A program made the position numbers and the translations under genes. The notes below the pieces were generated by a model. The model had not been told where the DNA came from, searched no databases, and saw only the letters and a list, made by a program, of their open reading frames with translations. This document shows positions 1 through 9,357 of a DNA stretch of 64,000 nucleotides, in pieces; position 1 is the first letter of the stretch; every line of letters begins with the position of its first letter. Source of the stretch: Zhongshania aquatica (GTDB taxonomy: Bacteria; Pseudomonadota; Gammaproteobacteria; Pseudomonadales; Spongiibacteraceae); the NCBI RefSeq assembly GCF_027257955.1, contig NZ_JANZNQ010000003.1, positions 230,036-294,035 of the forward strand, given 5' to 3'.

Positions 1-293
1 TTAAACGTGTCCATAAACTGCCTTATGTCATTTAATAAATTTGAATCTAGCGGCGAAAACCCGCCAATATTCAGCGATAAGCCATGTAAATAAACAGGAT
101 GACGCTCAGCTACCTCTCTGAACGAGCGGCCGTAACGACCGCCAATTCCGATCCAGTTCTCCGGCGCGACTTCAATAAAATCAATATCATTCGATGTAAG
201 CTGCTTAAACGCGGTCATTAGACCGCGCCGCAAACCTAGCCCTGCTAGTGCTGAACCTTGATCTACCGTACTGTTAGCCATCGATATTGTCAT
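1..293 (-). CDS. hvfB: HvfB-like MNIO (DUF692) RiPP maturase, N-terminal part cut by window edge
   Basis: Reading the reverse strand from the ATG at 293 gives about 97 residues running off the left edge without a stop. Visible are GLGLRRGLM, DFIEVAPENW, IGGRYG and HGLSLNIGG, the usual N-terminal blocks of DUF692 proteins. These are multinuclear non-heme iron oxidative (MNIO) enzymes, which convert cysteines of precursor peptides into oxazolone/thioamide-type groups. The gene lies 38 bp behind the HvfA-like precursor on the same strand, the arrangement of hvf/bufferin operons, so it probably modifies that precursor. A second in-frame ATG at 281 is also possible; neither has a strong ribosome site. 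The metal-binding His/Glu/Asp residues of the C-terminal half, and any HvfC partner, would lie outside the window. Confidence 0.85.
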   Translation of the reverse strand, partial: MTISMANSTVDQGSALAGLGLRRGLMTAFKQLTSNDIDFIEVAPENWIGIGGRYGRSFREVAERHPVYLHGLSLNIGGFSPLDSNLLNDIRQFMDTF

Positions 294-331
294 TGCCGCC
301 CAGAGATCTGATTGCGTGATAGATTAAGCGC

Positions 332-724
332 TTATTTAGCAGCACCACAGGACGCTTCTTTTGCCGCTTTGTCGCCACCGCACTGCCCTTCTTTAGCGGC
401 CTTCTCGGCACCACACTTGGCTTCGCCACATTTACCTTCGTGATCCGCCTTCATTTTTTCTGCACCGCATTTAGCTTCGCCACACTTACCTTCGTGATCG
501 GCTTTCATTTTTTCTGCACCGCAGCTCGCTTCACCCGCCTTTTCAGCACCGCACTTTGCTTCGGATTTAGCAGCTTTGTCTGAACTGCCCATTGCCAGTT
601 CATAACCAGAACTCATTTGCTTCGCCGCAAACGGGTTGCTATCAGCCATGGCTGGACTGACCGCGCCAACTAACATTGCTGCACTAAATGCCGCTGCCAA
701 AGGATTTTTTGTGAATGACGCCAT
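332..724 (-). CDS. hvfA: HvfA-like Cys-repeat RiPP precursor (metallophore/bufferin type)
   Basis: A 130-residue protein. A signal peptide ends near SPAMA (about residue 27) and is followed by the NPFAAKQMSSGYEL block typical of HvfA/BufA2-like precursors. The rest is low-complexity Ala/Lys/Glu/Gly with eight cysteines (58, 68, 81, 86, 99, 104, 115, 126), all in xxCG context. EGKC occurs at 78-81 and 96-99 and EGQC at 112-115; EGKCG motifs are the known modification sites of HvfA peptides. Residues 64-81 and 82-99 form an almost exact 18-residue tandem duplication. The start is ATG with GGAG 8 bases upstream. Expected role: exported peptide, oxidatively modified by the adjacent HvfB, binding copper or other metals. 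The metal and the modified cysteines are inference. Confidence 0.85.
   Translation of the reverse strand: MASFTKNPLAAAFSAAMLVGAVSPAMADSNPFAAKQMSSGYELAMGSSDKAAKSEAKCGAEKAGEASCGAEKMKADHEGKCGEAKCGAEKMKADHEGKCGEAKCGAEKAAKEGQCGGDKAAKEASCGAAK
428..535 (-). repeat. 54-bp tandem duplication (2 copies) inside hvfA
   Basis: Two successive 54-bp units encode the 18-residue block ending MKADHEGKC. They differ at a few third positions (for example gatccgcc versus gatcggct on the + strand) and at one residue, AGEAS/GEAK near the start of the unit. This looks like an in-frame duplication that raised the number of EGKC modification sites. Confidence 0.85.
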
Positions 725-944
725 TATTTATTCTCCGTATCGACTTGTGCCGAATTAGTAACTTAAAATTTGAATTATCATTTAGCCGGTAACGTATCTA
801 AGGACGCGTAAAACCACCTTTATCGCCACGACCCCATTTAGGATAGCGGCCTTGGCGAGTTTAACAAGATACGCGATGTCTACGAACCTGACTGACATTT
901 CGATCTCCGCGACAGAATCTGTCGTCGTTACGCGATAGACGAGA
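725..944. other. 220-bp spacer between hrpA end and hvfA start
   Basis: No ORF is supported here. On the hvfA strand it must hold the hvfA promoter and the ribosome site GGAG. A small inverted repeat CGACAG-AAT-CTGTCG lies at 910-924, just behind the hrpA stop, but has no T-run, so it is only a weak terminator or operator candidate. hvf/buf operons are often controlled by ECF sigma factors, but I could not assign a -35/-10 pair with confidence. Confidence 0.4.
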
Positions 945-3900
945 CTATGTGCGGAATGTTACATCTTGCACAACACTTTTCCAGAGTTGCTTTAATCGCT
1001 TTTCAGAAACAGGACTTCGCGTGCCGATATTTTGTGCAAATAAAGAAATACGAAGCTCCTCAAGCTGCCAACGATATTCACGAATACTGTCATGAGATCT
1101 AAGCGCTTCCGGCGCCTTCGCTAGAAAATCCGTCAACTGTTGTTGCAATGGTTGCAAAACCAAGGTGCACTGCCTGTCACGTTGATAATGGCCATCTAAT
1201 TTACTAAGACGTTGAGATATTGCCCGTAAATAGCGTGGGTACTGTCTCAGCTCTTCCCTATTCAACTCGGTGATAAAGCCCTCGAAAAACAAGCCTTCTA
1301 ACTGCTGATTAACATCGTTAACACTGTGGATCCAGCTTAAGGAATTGAGCTTTTTTAGCGCTCGGCGAATATCCGAGTAATATCCCAAAATCTCAACAAG
1401 TAATGCGGCGCACGACTCAGCATCCGCCGTAAAGCCAGCTCGACCTGACTGCCACAGGGACTCAAAATCACCTTCATTGACGGGTAAATTATTTGCGGAA
1501 ATCACAAAGCTCTCCCTCGTTGCTGCCAGGAGACAATCTTCAATCCAACGTTTTTTTTGCTCACCAACAGCGGCGAACTGAAGCTGAACAGCGTTGCTGC
1601 GAAACAAATTAGCCCTAAGCAACTTTGTTTGCTGCGTCATTCGTAGCAGTAACAAACGCAGCACACCGTACAGACTCTTCTGCTGTGCATCCTGCTCTGA
1701 CTCTGCCAGCTCTAAGACGACGCGTTCGCCATCATCCCGAAGACAGGGGTAAGCCGTTAAAGTGGCACCGCCACGTTTAAATTCATGCCGTTTTTCTAAA
1801 TTACCGAAGTTCCAATCTTGAAGCACTTTGCTGGTAAAGCCACCGCTGCTTTCTTCGGCAATACCCTGCTGCACTTGGTCGGCGAGCTGCGCTTTCAGCG
1901 CATACAAATCACGCCCTTGAGTGAGCAACTTACCGGCATTATCTAATACCCGAATATTCATTAGGTAATAGTCGTCGAGACGGTTGGAGGCCCATTCGTT
2001 AAGATCAATCTGCAAGCCACTTAGCTTTAGCAAGGCCTGCGCAAGTTGCGGGAGCAGCGCATCATCACCGGCTTTTATCATCGGCAAAGCGCGATCGACA
2101 TAATCCGGCACAGGCACCAATTGTTTACGCTGAGCCTTAGGTAAGGTTTTTACCAATGCAATGCACTTTTCTCGCAGCAAGCCGGGCACCAACCACTCTA
2201 AACGTCCTTCTGGTAAATGGGCCAGATTAGCAACTGGAATAGCAACACTTACACCGTCAGCGGGGTGGCCAGGTTCGAAGTGGTAGCTCAATGCCAAACT
2301 CATTCCCGCACATTGTAGGGTGTCGGGAAACTGCTGTTCGGTAACATCACCGCCGCTGTGACGCATCAGTTCACCGCGACTCAAAAACAAGGTTTTTGGT
2401 GGCGCTTTCGCCTTCAACCAATGTTCTAGGTGTTTCGCAGTAACAATACCCGCCGGAATGCGCTCATCATAAAAACGAAATAGCTCCTCGTCAGAAACCA
2501 AAATATCCCGGCGTCGAGCCTTGTCTTCTAACTCTCCAATTTCCGCTATCAATTTCTTATTATGCAGATAAAACTCCGCTCGCCCTTGGTATCGTCCCTC
2601 CACTAGTGCTTGACGAATAAGTATTTCGCGACTTTCTTCCGGGGCGATTGGACCGTAATGAACGCGCTTTTTGTCACGTATGATCAAGCCATACAATGCA
2701 GTTTGTTCATAGGCCATTACGCGACCACTGCGGGCCTGCCAGTGCGGTTCATAGTAACTGCGCTTGAGCAGACTGTCGTTAATACCAAACACCCATTCGG
2801 GGTCTATTTTGGCAACGCAACGAGCGTAGAGCTGACTGGTTTCCGCTAGCTCTGCCGCCACAATCCATTTTGGTGATTTTTTAAATAACGCTGAGCCGGG
2901 AAAAATATGCAGTTTGCGATTTCGCGCACCCAGGTATTCCCGATTGTCATCTTTGGTCGCAATTTGACCGAGAAAACCCGGCAACAGGGCCTTATGAATA
3001 CTATCAAAATCTGCCGGTTCTTTATTTTGCTTTAAATCTAACTGACGACACATTAGCGTAAGTTGATGATGTACTTCACGCCACTCCCGCATGCGCGTCC
3101 AAGACAGGAATTCCCGCTGGCATAGCTTTCGCCACTGACTTGCAGATAGTGCCTGACGCTGTTCTTCTGCGTAATCCCAGAGCGTAACAAAGGCAGCGAA
3201 ATCCGAATCTTCTTGCCAAAAACGCCGGTGTTTTTCGTCAGATGCCTGCTGCTTATCTGCAGGCCGCTCCCGTGGATCTTGAATACTCAAGGCGCTCGCA
3301 ATAATCAGCATCTCGCGTAAACAGGATGATTCTGCTGCTGCCAGTAGCAAGCGACCAATTCGCGGGTCAACGGGGAATCGTCCGAGCTGAATGCCAAGCT
3401 TTGTTAATCGGCCATCACTCACGGCCCCTAATTCAGACAACAGTGCGAAACCGTCGTTAACGAATTTTTTATCTGGCGCATCAACAAAAGGAAACTCAGA
3501 AATATCACCTAGCTTTAGTTGCAGCATTTGTAAAATGACCGCAGCTAAATTGGTTCGCTGTATTTCGGGTTCGGTATATTCAGGCCGCTTTAAATAGTCT
3601 GCTTCGCTATAAAGTCGATAGGCAATACCGGGGGCGACACGACCACAGCGTCCCGCTCGTTGATTGGCGCTCGCTTGTGAGATCGCTTCGATTGGCAGAC
3701 GCTGCACTTTACTGCGCACGCTGTAGCGACTCACCCGCGCGGTACCCGCATCAATCACATAGCGAATACCGGGTACCGTCAATGAGGTTTCGGCAACATT
3801 AGTTGCCAGCACAACCCGCCACCCTCGTCGTCCGCGTAAATCAAAAATGCGCTGCTGCTCGGCACCGCTGAGACGGGAATACAAGGGAAGTACCTCAGCG

Positions 3901-4847
3901 CCAGGCAATTCGGCGCGTTTAAGATGACGCGTTAATTCGCGAATGTCCCGTTCACCGCTTAAGAATACCAAGGTGTCACCATGGCGGTGGGCGCTCTCGG
4001 CCATTAACTCCCGCAATACGGCCTCTACCGCTTCGCTCAAATCATTGTCGGCGCTCAATTCTTCTTGAGGACGGTATCGATACTCAACAGGAAAACTACG
4101 GCCAGATACTTCAATCACCGGAGCATTATTGAAATGCGCTGAAAACCGCTCAACATCAATGGTTGCTGACGTAATAATCAACTTTAGGTCGGGGCGTTTT
4201 GGTAGAAGCGTTTTTAAATATCCGAGTAAAAAATCGATATTTAAACTGCGCTCATGGGCCTCATCAATAATGATGGTGTCGTACTGGCTTAAGAAGCGAT
4301 CTCGCTGTATCGCTGCAAGCAAAATCCCGTCGGTCATTAATTTGATATAACTATTCGGCGACGAAACCTCTTGAAAGCGTATTTGATACGCAACGCCCTC
4401 ACCTAGCGGTGTATTCAACTCCTCCGCTAGCCGCTGAGCCACTGCTCTAGCCGCCAAGCGGCGAGGCTGGGTATGGGCAATTAAACCAGTAATACCACGC
4501 CCCATTTCCAAACAAATTTTGGGAATTTGTGTCGTTTTACCTGAACCGGTTTCCCCCGCCAGCACCACCACTTGATGAGAGCCAATCGCCTCACGAATAT
4601 CATCTAGGCGCTGAGCAACAGGCAAGTCTTCTGGATAGAGAATTTTAGGGACGTTTTCGCGACGCTCACGTACTCGTAGAGCAGACGCATTAATGCGCTT
4701 AGCCAAGCCAAGAAGTTTGTCCGCAACATCAACGTTTGCCGCCTCTTGCTTTTGCAACTGTCGACATTGCCGAGTGAATACAAAGCGATCACCCAACAGA
4801 CATTCGTCAATACTGGCCAGCAAAGCGGCCGCGGTTATCTCAGACAT
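945..4847 (-). CDS. hrpA: ATP-dependent RNA helicase HrpA
   Basis: About 1300 residues, the full length of E. coli HrpA. Walker A GETGSGKTTQIPK lies near residue 100, the DEAH box appears as IIIDEAHERSLNIDF, motif III as ITSATID, and motif VI as QRAGRCGR. The helicase core, winged-helix/ratchet and OB-fold regions are followed by the long C-terminal DUF3418 extension specific to HrpA. HrpA is a cytoplasmic DEAH-box RNA helicase linked to mRNA processing and rescue of stalled ribosomes. The ATG at 4847 (MSEIT) is preferred; an in-frame GTG at 4853 would add two residues, and neither has a clear Shine-Dalgarno. It follows fadD on the same strand, separated by a strong terminator. Confidence 0.95.
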   Translation of the reverse strand: MSEITAAALLASIDECLLGDRFVFTRQCRQLQKQEAANVDVADKLLGLAKRINASALRVRERRENVPKILYPEDLPVAQRLDDIREAIGSHQVVVLAGETGSGKTTQIPKICLEMGRGITGLIAHTQPRRLAARAVAQRLAEELNTPLGEGVAYQIRFQEVSSPNSYIKLMTDGILLAAIQRDRFLSQYDTIIIDEAHERSLNIDFLLGYLKTLLPKRPDLKLIITSATIDVERFSAHFNNAPVIEVSGRSFPVEYRYRPQEELSADNDLSEAVEAVLRELMAESAHRHGDTLVFLSGERDIRELTRHLKRAELPGAEVLPLYSRLSGAEQQRIFDLRGRRGWRVVLATNVAETSLTVPGIRYVIDAGTARVSRYSVRSKVQRLPIEAISQASANQRAGRCGRVAPGIAYRLYSEADYLKRPEYTEPEIQRTNLAAVILQMLQLKLGDISEFPFVDAPDKKFVNDGFALLSELGAVSDGRLTKLGIQLGRFPVDPRIGRLLLAAAESSCLREMLIIASALSIQDPRERPADKQQASDEKHRRFWQEDSDFAAFVTLWDYAEEQRQALSASQWRKLCQREFLSWTRMREWREVHHQLTLMCRQLDLKQNKEPADFDSIHKALLPGFLGQIATKDDNREYLGARNRKLHIFPGSALFKKSPKWIVAAELAETSQLYARCVAKIDPEWVFGINDSLLKRSYYEPHWQARSGRVMAYEQTALYGLIIRDKKRVHYGPIAPEESREILIRQALVEGRYQGRAEFYLHNKKLIAEIGELEDKARRRDILVSDEELFRFYDERIPAGIVTAKHLEHWLKAKAPPKTLFLSRGELMRHSGGDVTEQQFPDTLQCAGMSLALSYHFEPGHPADGVSVAIPVANLAHLPEGRLEWLVPGLLREKCIALVKTLPKAQRKQLVPVPDYVDRALPMIKAGDDALLPQLAQALLKLSGLQIDLNEWASNRLDDYYLMNIRVLDNAGKLLTQGRDLYALKAQLADQVQQGIAEESSGGFTSKVLQDWNFGNLEKRHEFKRGGATLTAYPCLRDDGERVVLELAESEQDAQQKSLYGVLRLLLLRMTQQTKLLRANLFRSNAVQLQFAAVGEQKKRWIEDCLLAATRESFVISANNLPVNEGDFESLWQSGRAGFTADAESCAALLVEILGYYSDIRRALKKLNSLSWIHSVNDVNQQLEGLFFEGFITELNREELRQYPRYLRAISQRLSKLDGHYQRDRQCTLVLQPLQQQLTDFLAKAPEALRSHDSIREYRWQLEELRISLFAQNIGTRSPVSEKRLKQLWKSVVQDVTFRT

Positions 4848-4862
4848 AAACACCGTATAAAT

Positions 4863-4889
4863 AAAAAAGGCGCCTTAAGGCGCCTTTTT
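4863..4889 (-). terminator. Rho-independent terminator after fadD
   Basis: The GGCGCCTTAAGGCGCC stem is flanked by A-run and T-run, so it can act on either strand. The only gene ending here is fadD on the reverse strand, 17 bp away. It separates fadD from hrpA. Confidence 0.85.
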
Positions 4890-4905
4890 GCTATGTGCTG
4901 ATGAT

Positions 4906-6600
4906 TTACTCAGCTTTGGCGAGCTTGGCAAGCTCCTCGTCTCGAAGTGAACGACGCAATACTTTACCCACATTGGTTTTAGGTAATTCATCACGCACTT
5001 CTATATAACGCGGCATTTTATAGCCGGTTAAGCGTTCACGCAAAAATGCTTTCAGCTCATCCTTGTCGATATCGCCTTTTTTAGCGGCAACAAAGATTTT
5101 TACTGCTTCCCCCGACTTCTCATCGGGTACACCAATCGCCGCACATTCCGCAATATTCGGGTGCTCGCTCAGTACATCTTCAATCTCATTAGGGTACACA
5201 TTAAAACCGGAAACGATGATCATATCTTTCATGCGATCAACAATCCGCATATAACCATCTTCTTGAACAACCGCTACGTCGCCGGTATGTAACCAACCAT
5301 TCTTAATCGTCTTTTCAGTCTCGTCGGGACGTTGCCAATATCCCATCATCACCTGCGGCCCACGTACACATAATTCGCCTCGCTCGCCGATACCCACGTC
5401 TTCGCCTGCTTCGGTAACAATTCGAATTTCAGTACCGGGCAAGGCAATCCCTATGGTACCAATCTGGTTTGATCCGCCTGGATTAATAGACACCACTGGA
5501 GAGGTTTCAGTTAAACCGTAGCCTTCATATACTTGGGCGCCGGTCATCGCCATCCACTCTTTTGCAGCACCCGCCGTTAATGCCATACCACCCGATAAAG
5601 TCGCTTTTACAGACGAGAAATCCAACTCTTTGAATTCAGGGTGATTACAGAGTTGGACGAACAAAGTATTAATCCCACTCATGCCACTCCAAGGCCAGCG
5701 ACGCATTTCTTTGATCACGCTATTCAAATCCCGTGGATTTGGAATAAGTACTGCGTGGTTACCCTGCATCATGACGCAGAAAGACAGCATAAAGGAATAA
5801 ATATGGTAAAGCGGCAATGGCGACAAGAAGGTCTCGGCGCCTTCTTTCAAACCATAGCTTTCGAACAATTGCTTACTTTGCAGCACGTTCGCCATTAGGT
5901 TGCTGTGGCTTATCATTGCGCCCTTGGAGACACCCGTAGTACCGCCGGTATACTGCAGCAGCGCTACTTCTTCAGCCTTGGGAGTCGCCTGAGTGTGCTG
6001 GCGTTTTCTACCTAAGGTTAATGCCTTGCGGAAGGCCACCGAATTTTTAAAGCTAACATCTGGCACCATTTTCTTAACGTGCTTAACGACGTTATTAATC
6101 AATGGCCGTTTAATACCCGTATGCAAATCTCCGATTTCAGTAACGATTACCTGCTCGATAGCGGTATCTGCTACCACAGCCGCTGCCGCTTCGGCGACAT
6201 TCGCCAAAACCACTAAAACCTTGGCACCGGAATCATTTAATTGGTGCTTAAGTTCTCGCTCGCTGTACAGAGGATTCGTGTTAACCACAATCATACCGGC
6301 ACGGATTGCGCCGAATAAAGCAACCGGATATTGAAGAATATTCGGCATCTGCAGCGCGATACGATCGCCCGCTTTCAAATTTGTATGGTTTTGCAAATAA
6401 CTCGCAAACTGCGCAGAAAAAGCATCTAACTCTCTATAGGTAAGTGTCTTACCCATACAAGACAGGGCTGGCTGATCGGAGAACGTCGTTGCGCAGTAGG
6501 CAAACATATCCACCAAATTGGCATATTGACTAAGGTCAACAGTGCTCGACACATTCGCCTTTTCCCGTGCAGCGCTAATTGCTGCTGCGATCTCTTCCAT
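4906..6600 (-). CDS. fadD: Long-chain fatty acid--CoA ligase FadD
   Basis: Activates long-chain fatty acids to acyl-CoA through an acyl-adenylate, at the inner face of the membrane, feeding beta-oxidation. The AMP-binding P-loop YTGGTTGVSKGA, the GYGLTETSP motif, the adenine/ribose motif LHTGDV and the fatty-acyl signature around DRMKDMIIVSGFNVYPNEIEDVL are all visible. The N-terminus (DLSQYANLVDMF) aligns with E. coli FadD. From the ATG at 6600 the protein has 564 residues, against 561 in E. coli. An in-frame TTG at 6612 has the better-spaced GAGGGG, so the true start could be four codons upstream; the further upstream TTG at 6657 has no ribosome site. It is probably monocistronic. Confidence 0.93.
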   Translation of the reverse strand: MEEIAAAISAAREKANVSSTVDLSQYANLVDMFAYCATTFSDQPALSCMGKTLTYRELDAFSAQFASYLQNHTNLKAGDRIALQMPNILQYPVALFGAIRAGMIVVNTNPLYSERELKHQLNDSGAKVLVVLANVAEAAAAVVADTAIEQVIVTEIGDLHTGIKRPLINNVVKHVKKMVPDVSFKNSVAFRKALTLGRKRQHTQATPKAEEVALLQYTGGTTGVSKGAMISHSNLMANVLQSKQLFESYGLKEGAETFLSPLPLYHIYSFMLSFCVMMQGNHAVLIPNPRDLNSVIKEMRRWPWSGMSGINTLFVQLCNHPEFKELDFSSVKATLSGGMALTAGAAKEWMAMTGAQVYEGYGLTETSPVVSINPGGSNQIGTIGIALPGTEIRIVTEAGEDVGIGERGELCVRGPQVMMGYWQRPDETEKTIKNGWLHTGDVAVVQEDGYMRIVDRMKDMIIVSGFNVYPNEIEDVLSEHPNIAECAAIGVPDEKSGEAVKIFVAAKKGDIDKDELKAFLRERLTGYKMPRYIEVRDELPKTNVGKVLRRSLRDEELAKLAKAE

Positions 6601-6759
6601 TGCTGCTGACAAAGTCGTCCCCTCGTAATGCTTTGTTGTTATCAACACGGCGACCAAGCGACAGACAGTCTGGCCACGTCTACTTAAAGGCGCAAGCTAT
6701 CGACATTTGTACTCACTGTCAACACTAAGTGCCGATGAGGGTATTTGTGTTACACAGTC

Positions 6760-7248
6760 TTAGACAGACGAGAGCTCAGCGGAGGCATCCTCTGGAGCGC
6801 GATACTGATCAGGATCGATAAACATTAGCTGTAAAACCAGCTCTCCTTTACGTCGTAAGTCTGCTCCTAATAAAAAGGCGTTGAGATTGCCATCTATATG
6901 ACTGAGCGCGGGAATATTAAACATTAGCTGACCGCCAGTGTCGTCGGACATCACAATCGGTTCAGATTTAGCCGTCACGACCTTAGCGAGCTCCGCGCAC
7001 AGCATCTGCAGCTGCAATTTGAACGCGCTGAAATTAAGGTGACCCCGAAACTCTTGAGGCATCAACTGAAGACGGACCCGCAACTTAGACTTATCCGACA
7101 AAGATAGCTCGCTTAAATACAGTTCGCGCCCAGCCTCTAATTCTTTGAAATAACGCTTCGCCTCAGTGCGCCCCGCATCTAATAGACAGGTTTTGAATAG
7201 GTTAACGGCAATAGCAAGTACGCTTGGGGTATCAATATTTACATTCAT
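6760..7248 (-). CDS. Conserved-looking protein of unknown function
   Basis: 162 residues from an ATG with AGG upstream, with no signal peptide and no transmembrane segment. The composition is that of a normal soluble cytoplasmic protein, with a helical N-terminal half (NLFKTCLLDAGRTEAKRYF) and alternating charged and hydrophobic strands later (LRVRLQLM, ELVLQLMFID). I recognise no family. It sits between the opp operon (112 bp behind oppF) and fadD, all on the reverse strand, but the spacing gives no firm functional link. Confidence 0.6.
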   Translation of the reverse strand: MNVNIDTPSVLAIAVNLFKTCLLDAGRTEAKRYFKELEAGRELYLSELSLSDKSKLRVRLQLMPQEFRGHLNFSAFKLQLQMLCAELAKVVTAKSEPIVMSDDTGGQLMFNIPALSHIDGNLNAFLLGADLRRKGELVLQLMFIDPDQYRAPEDASAELSSV

Positions 7249-7360
7249 TATTGTTCTACCTAATATTTAGTTCTGTGATGGCCCGAATGATTAGAGCCTC
7301 ATTTTGATGGTGTGAATTTTAACCGGCCCGAACGCTCTATCGATAGCGCTAAATCCCTTT

Positions 7361-8347
7361 TTAGCTTCCTCTCGCCTTCAGAATCTCAATATAGACTATA
7401 CGATGGCAAGCCGCCTCAGTATCAACACGGCTTGGTTGCAGCCACGGCGGCGTATTAAAACACGCAGGCTCTGCTATGTGGCAACGTGGCGCAAACCGAC
7501 ACCCACTGTCTGTTGCCAATGGCGCCCGATTGACAGCGGTCTTTGTCGGCGCAGCTACGCGCAACACACGGTCGCGTGGATTACCGTCTAAATGAGCCGC
7601 TAGCAGACGCGCAGTATATGGGTGCCTGGGCGACTCAAACACCCTATCTGTTGGTCCTATTTCAACAATTTCGCCAAGATACATCACTGCAGTTCGTGTC
7701 GCTAAAAACCTTACAACAGCAAGATCATGGGCGATAAACAGCATCGCAGTATTGTGTTCGCGTTGCAGTTCTTGCAGCAAATTAATAATCTGCGCCTGCA
7801 CCGATACATCCAAGGCCGAAACTGGCTCATCACAAATCACCAGTTTTGGTTCGGCGATAAATGCTCTAGCAATACCAATTCGCTGACGCTGGCCTCCCGA
7901 TAATTCGTGGGGGTAACGTTCTCCCGCCGATGGCGGCAAACCAACGCGATCCAACCAATAGGCAGCCTTATCCTTGGCTGCTTGCCCGGCTATTCCCAAG
8001 CTCCACAAGGGTTCCTGAAGGCTCGCCAGAATGGTCATACGCGGATTGAGACTCGCATAACTATCCTGAAACACCATTTGCACATTGGTCGCCATCGTAC
8101 GAAATTGACGACGACTATACTGATTGGGCATCTCCTCGCCATCAATAAGTAGCTGGCCTGCACTTCGCGGTTGTAAACCGGCAATAATTCGTCCGAGCGT
8201 AGATTTACCCGACCCGCTTTCCCCTACCAACCCCAAGACTTCACCGGGTGCAATACTCAGATTAATACCGTCCACGGCTGACAATAAGTTATTGCCGTTT
8301 TTAAAATGACAGCGCAGTTGCCGTACTTCAACAAACGCATCTGTCAT
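7361..8347 (-). CDS. oppF: Peptide ABC transporter ATP-binding protein (OppF type)
   Basis: 328 residues. Walker A is GESGSGKST, the ABC signature LSGGQRQRIGIARAF, Walker B LVICDEP, and the H-loop is in FIAHDLAVV. The C-terminal oligopeptide/dipeptide extension (RHPYTARLLAA and a Cys-rich CRFAPRCHIAEPACF block) is typical of OppF/DppF; these cysteines can hold an Fe-S cluster in the family. It is last in the five-gene operon and overlaps the upstream oppD by 4 bp (ATGA), implying translational coupling. It pairs with OppD as the two ATPase subunits of the importer. Confidence 0.9.
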   Translation of the reverse strand: MTDAFVEVRQLRCHFKNGNNLLSAVDGINLSIAPGEVLGLVGESGSGKSTLGRIIAGLQPRSAGQLLIDGEEMPNQYSRRQFRTMATNVQMVFQDSYASLNPRMTILASLQEPLWSLGIAGQAAKDKAAYWLDRVGLPPSAGERYPHELSGGQRQRIGIARAFIAEPKLVICDEPVSALDVSVQAQIINLLQELQREHNTAMLFIAHDLAVVRFLATRTAVMYLGEIVEIGPTDRVFESPRHPYTARLLAAHLDGNPRDRVLRVAAPTKTAVNRAPLATDSGCRFAPRCHIAEPACFNTPPWLQPSRVDTEAACHRIVYIEILKARGS

Positions 8348-9357
8348 TCCTTATTCCTCCACACCGGAGTTCCACTTATCAGCGCATCGGCCTGGCGCCA
8401 ACGCAAGGGATGATCCTTATGCCATAACCAACATCGCGCTAAGTGATTATCGCCACACGCCATTTGCGGCGGCTGCTCTTCGCATATCGCCATGCGCTGT
8501 GAGCAGCGAGCGGCAAATCCGCAACCCGCAGGCGGTCTGCGTAAATCTGGGGGTGAACCCTTTATCGCTTCTAATTGGCGAGGATTTTCTAAGCTCGGTA
8601 CCGCGCGTTTCAAGGCTTGGGTATAGGGATGTGCCTCTGTTTTAAAAACACCATGCAAACTCCCTGATTCGACGGTTTGTCCGGCGTACATTACTGACAC
8701 CGAATCAGCAATCTCAGCAACCACACCAAGGTCGTGGGTAATAAACAGCATTGCTGTACCGCTGGATTCCCGCATTTCTTGCAATAGACATAAGACTTCG
8801 GCCTGCACGGTCACATCCAATGCGGTGGTTGGCTCATCGGCAATAAGTAGCTGTGGTTCGCACACCACCGCCATCGCGATCATCGCGCGCTGCAGCATGC
8901 CGCCAGAAAACTCAAAGGGATATTGCTCGGCTCGCTGCGCGGGGTTGGCAATTGCCAGCCGTTCCAGTAAAGCAATCGCACGCATTTTTGCATCACGACG
9001 GGACAATCCTTTATGAATTCGCAGTGGTTCCGCGATTTGCGCACCAATCGTCTGGGTGGGGTCTAAAGCTGTCATCGGGTTCTGAAAAATCATGGCAATC
9101 TGGTTGCCGCGCACCTGACGCCAATCACGCTCATTTAACTGACTCATATCCCGGCCAGCAAACAGCCAATGTTCAGCGCTAATTTTTGCATTCGACGGCA
9201 TCAGACCTAATAAGCTCATTGCCGTGACGGACTTGCCGCAGCCGGACTCCCCCACCAAAGCTCGGCATTCACCGGGCTCCAAAGTGAGCGACACATCTCT
9301 TACCGCCTGCACCGGACCAATACTGACCGTTAACGCGTTTACGTCTAAAAGACTCAT
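8344..9357 (-). CDS. oppD: Peptide ABC transporter ATP-binding protein (OppD type)
   Basis: 337 residues. Walker A is GESGCGKSV, the signature is FSGGMLQRAMIAMA (the FSGGM form usual in OppD), Walker B is LLIADEPTTALD, and the H-loop is in FITHDLGVV. The C-terminal oligopeptide domain has the Cys motif CGFAARCSQRMAIC. It overlaps both neighbours by 4 bp. With OppF it energises import through OppB/OppC. Confidence 0.9.
   Translation of the reverse strand: MSLLDVNALTVSIGPVQAVRDVSLTLEPGECRALVGESGCGKSVTAMSLLGLMPSNAKISAEHWLFAGRDMSQLNERDWRQVRGNQIAMIFQNPMTALDPTQTIGAQIAEPLRIHKGLSRRDAKMRAIALLERLAIANPAQRAEQYPFEFSGGMLQRAMIAMAVVCEPQLLIADEPTTALDVTVQAEVLCLLQEMRESSGTAMLFITHDLGVVAEIADSVSVMYAGQTVESGSLHGVFKTEAHPYTQALKRAVPSLENPRQLEAIKGSPPDLRRPPAGCGFAARCSQRMAICEEQPPQMACGDNHLARCWLWHKDHPLRWRQADALISGTPVWRNKE

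Noticed and set aside
428..535. CRISPR-like short repeats
   Set aside because: Only two units, no spacers, and the repeat is in frame within a coding gene (hvfA).
910..924. Small inverted repeat as hrpA terminator
   Set aside because: Six-base arms and no T-run; kept only as a remark in the spacer entry.
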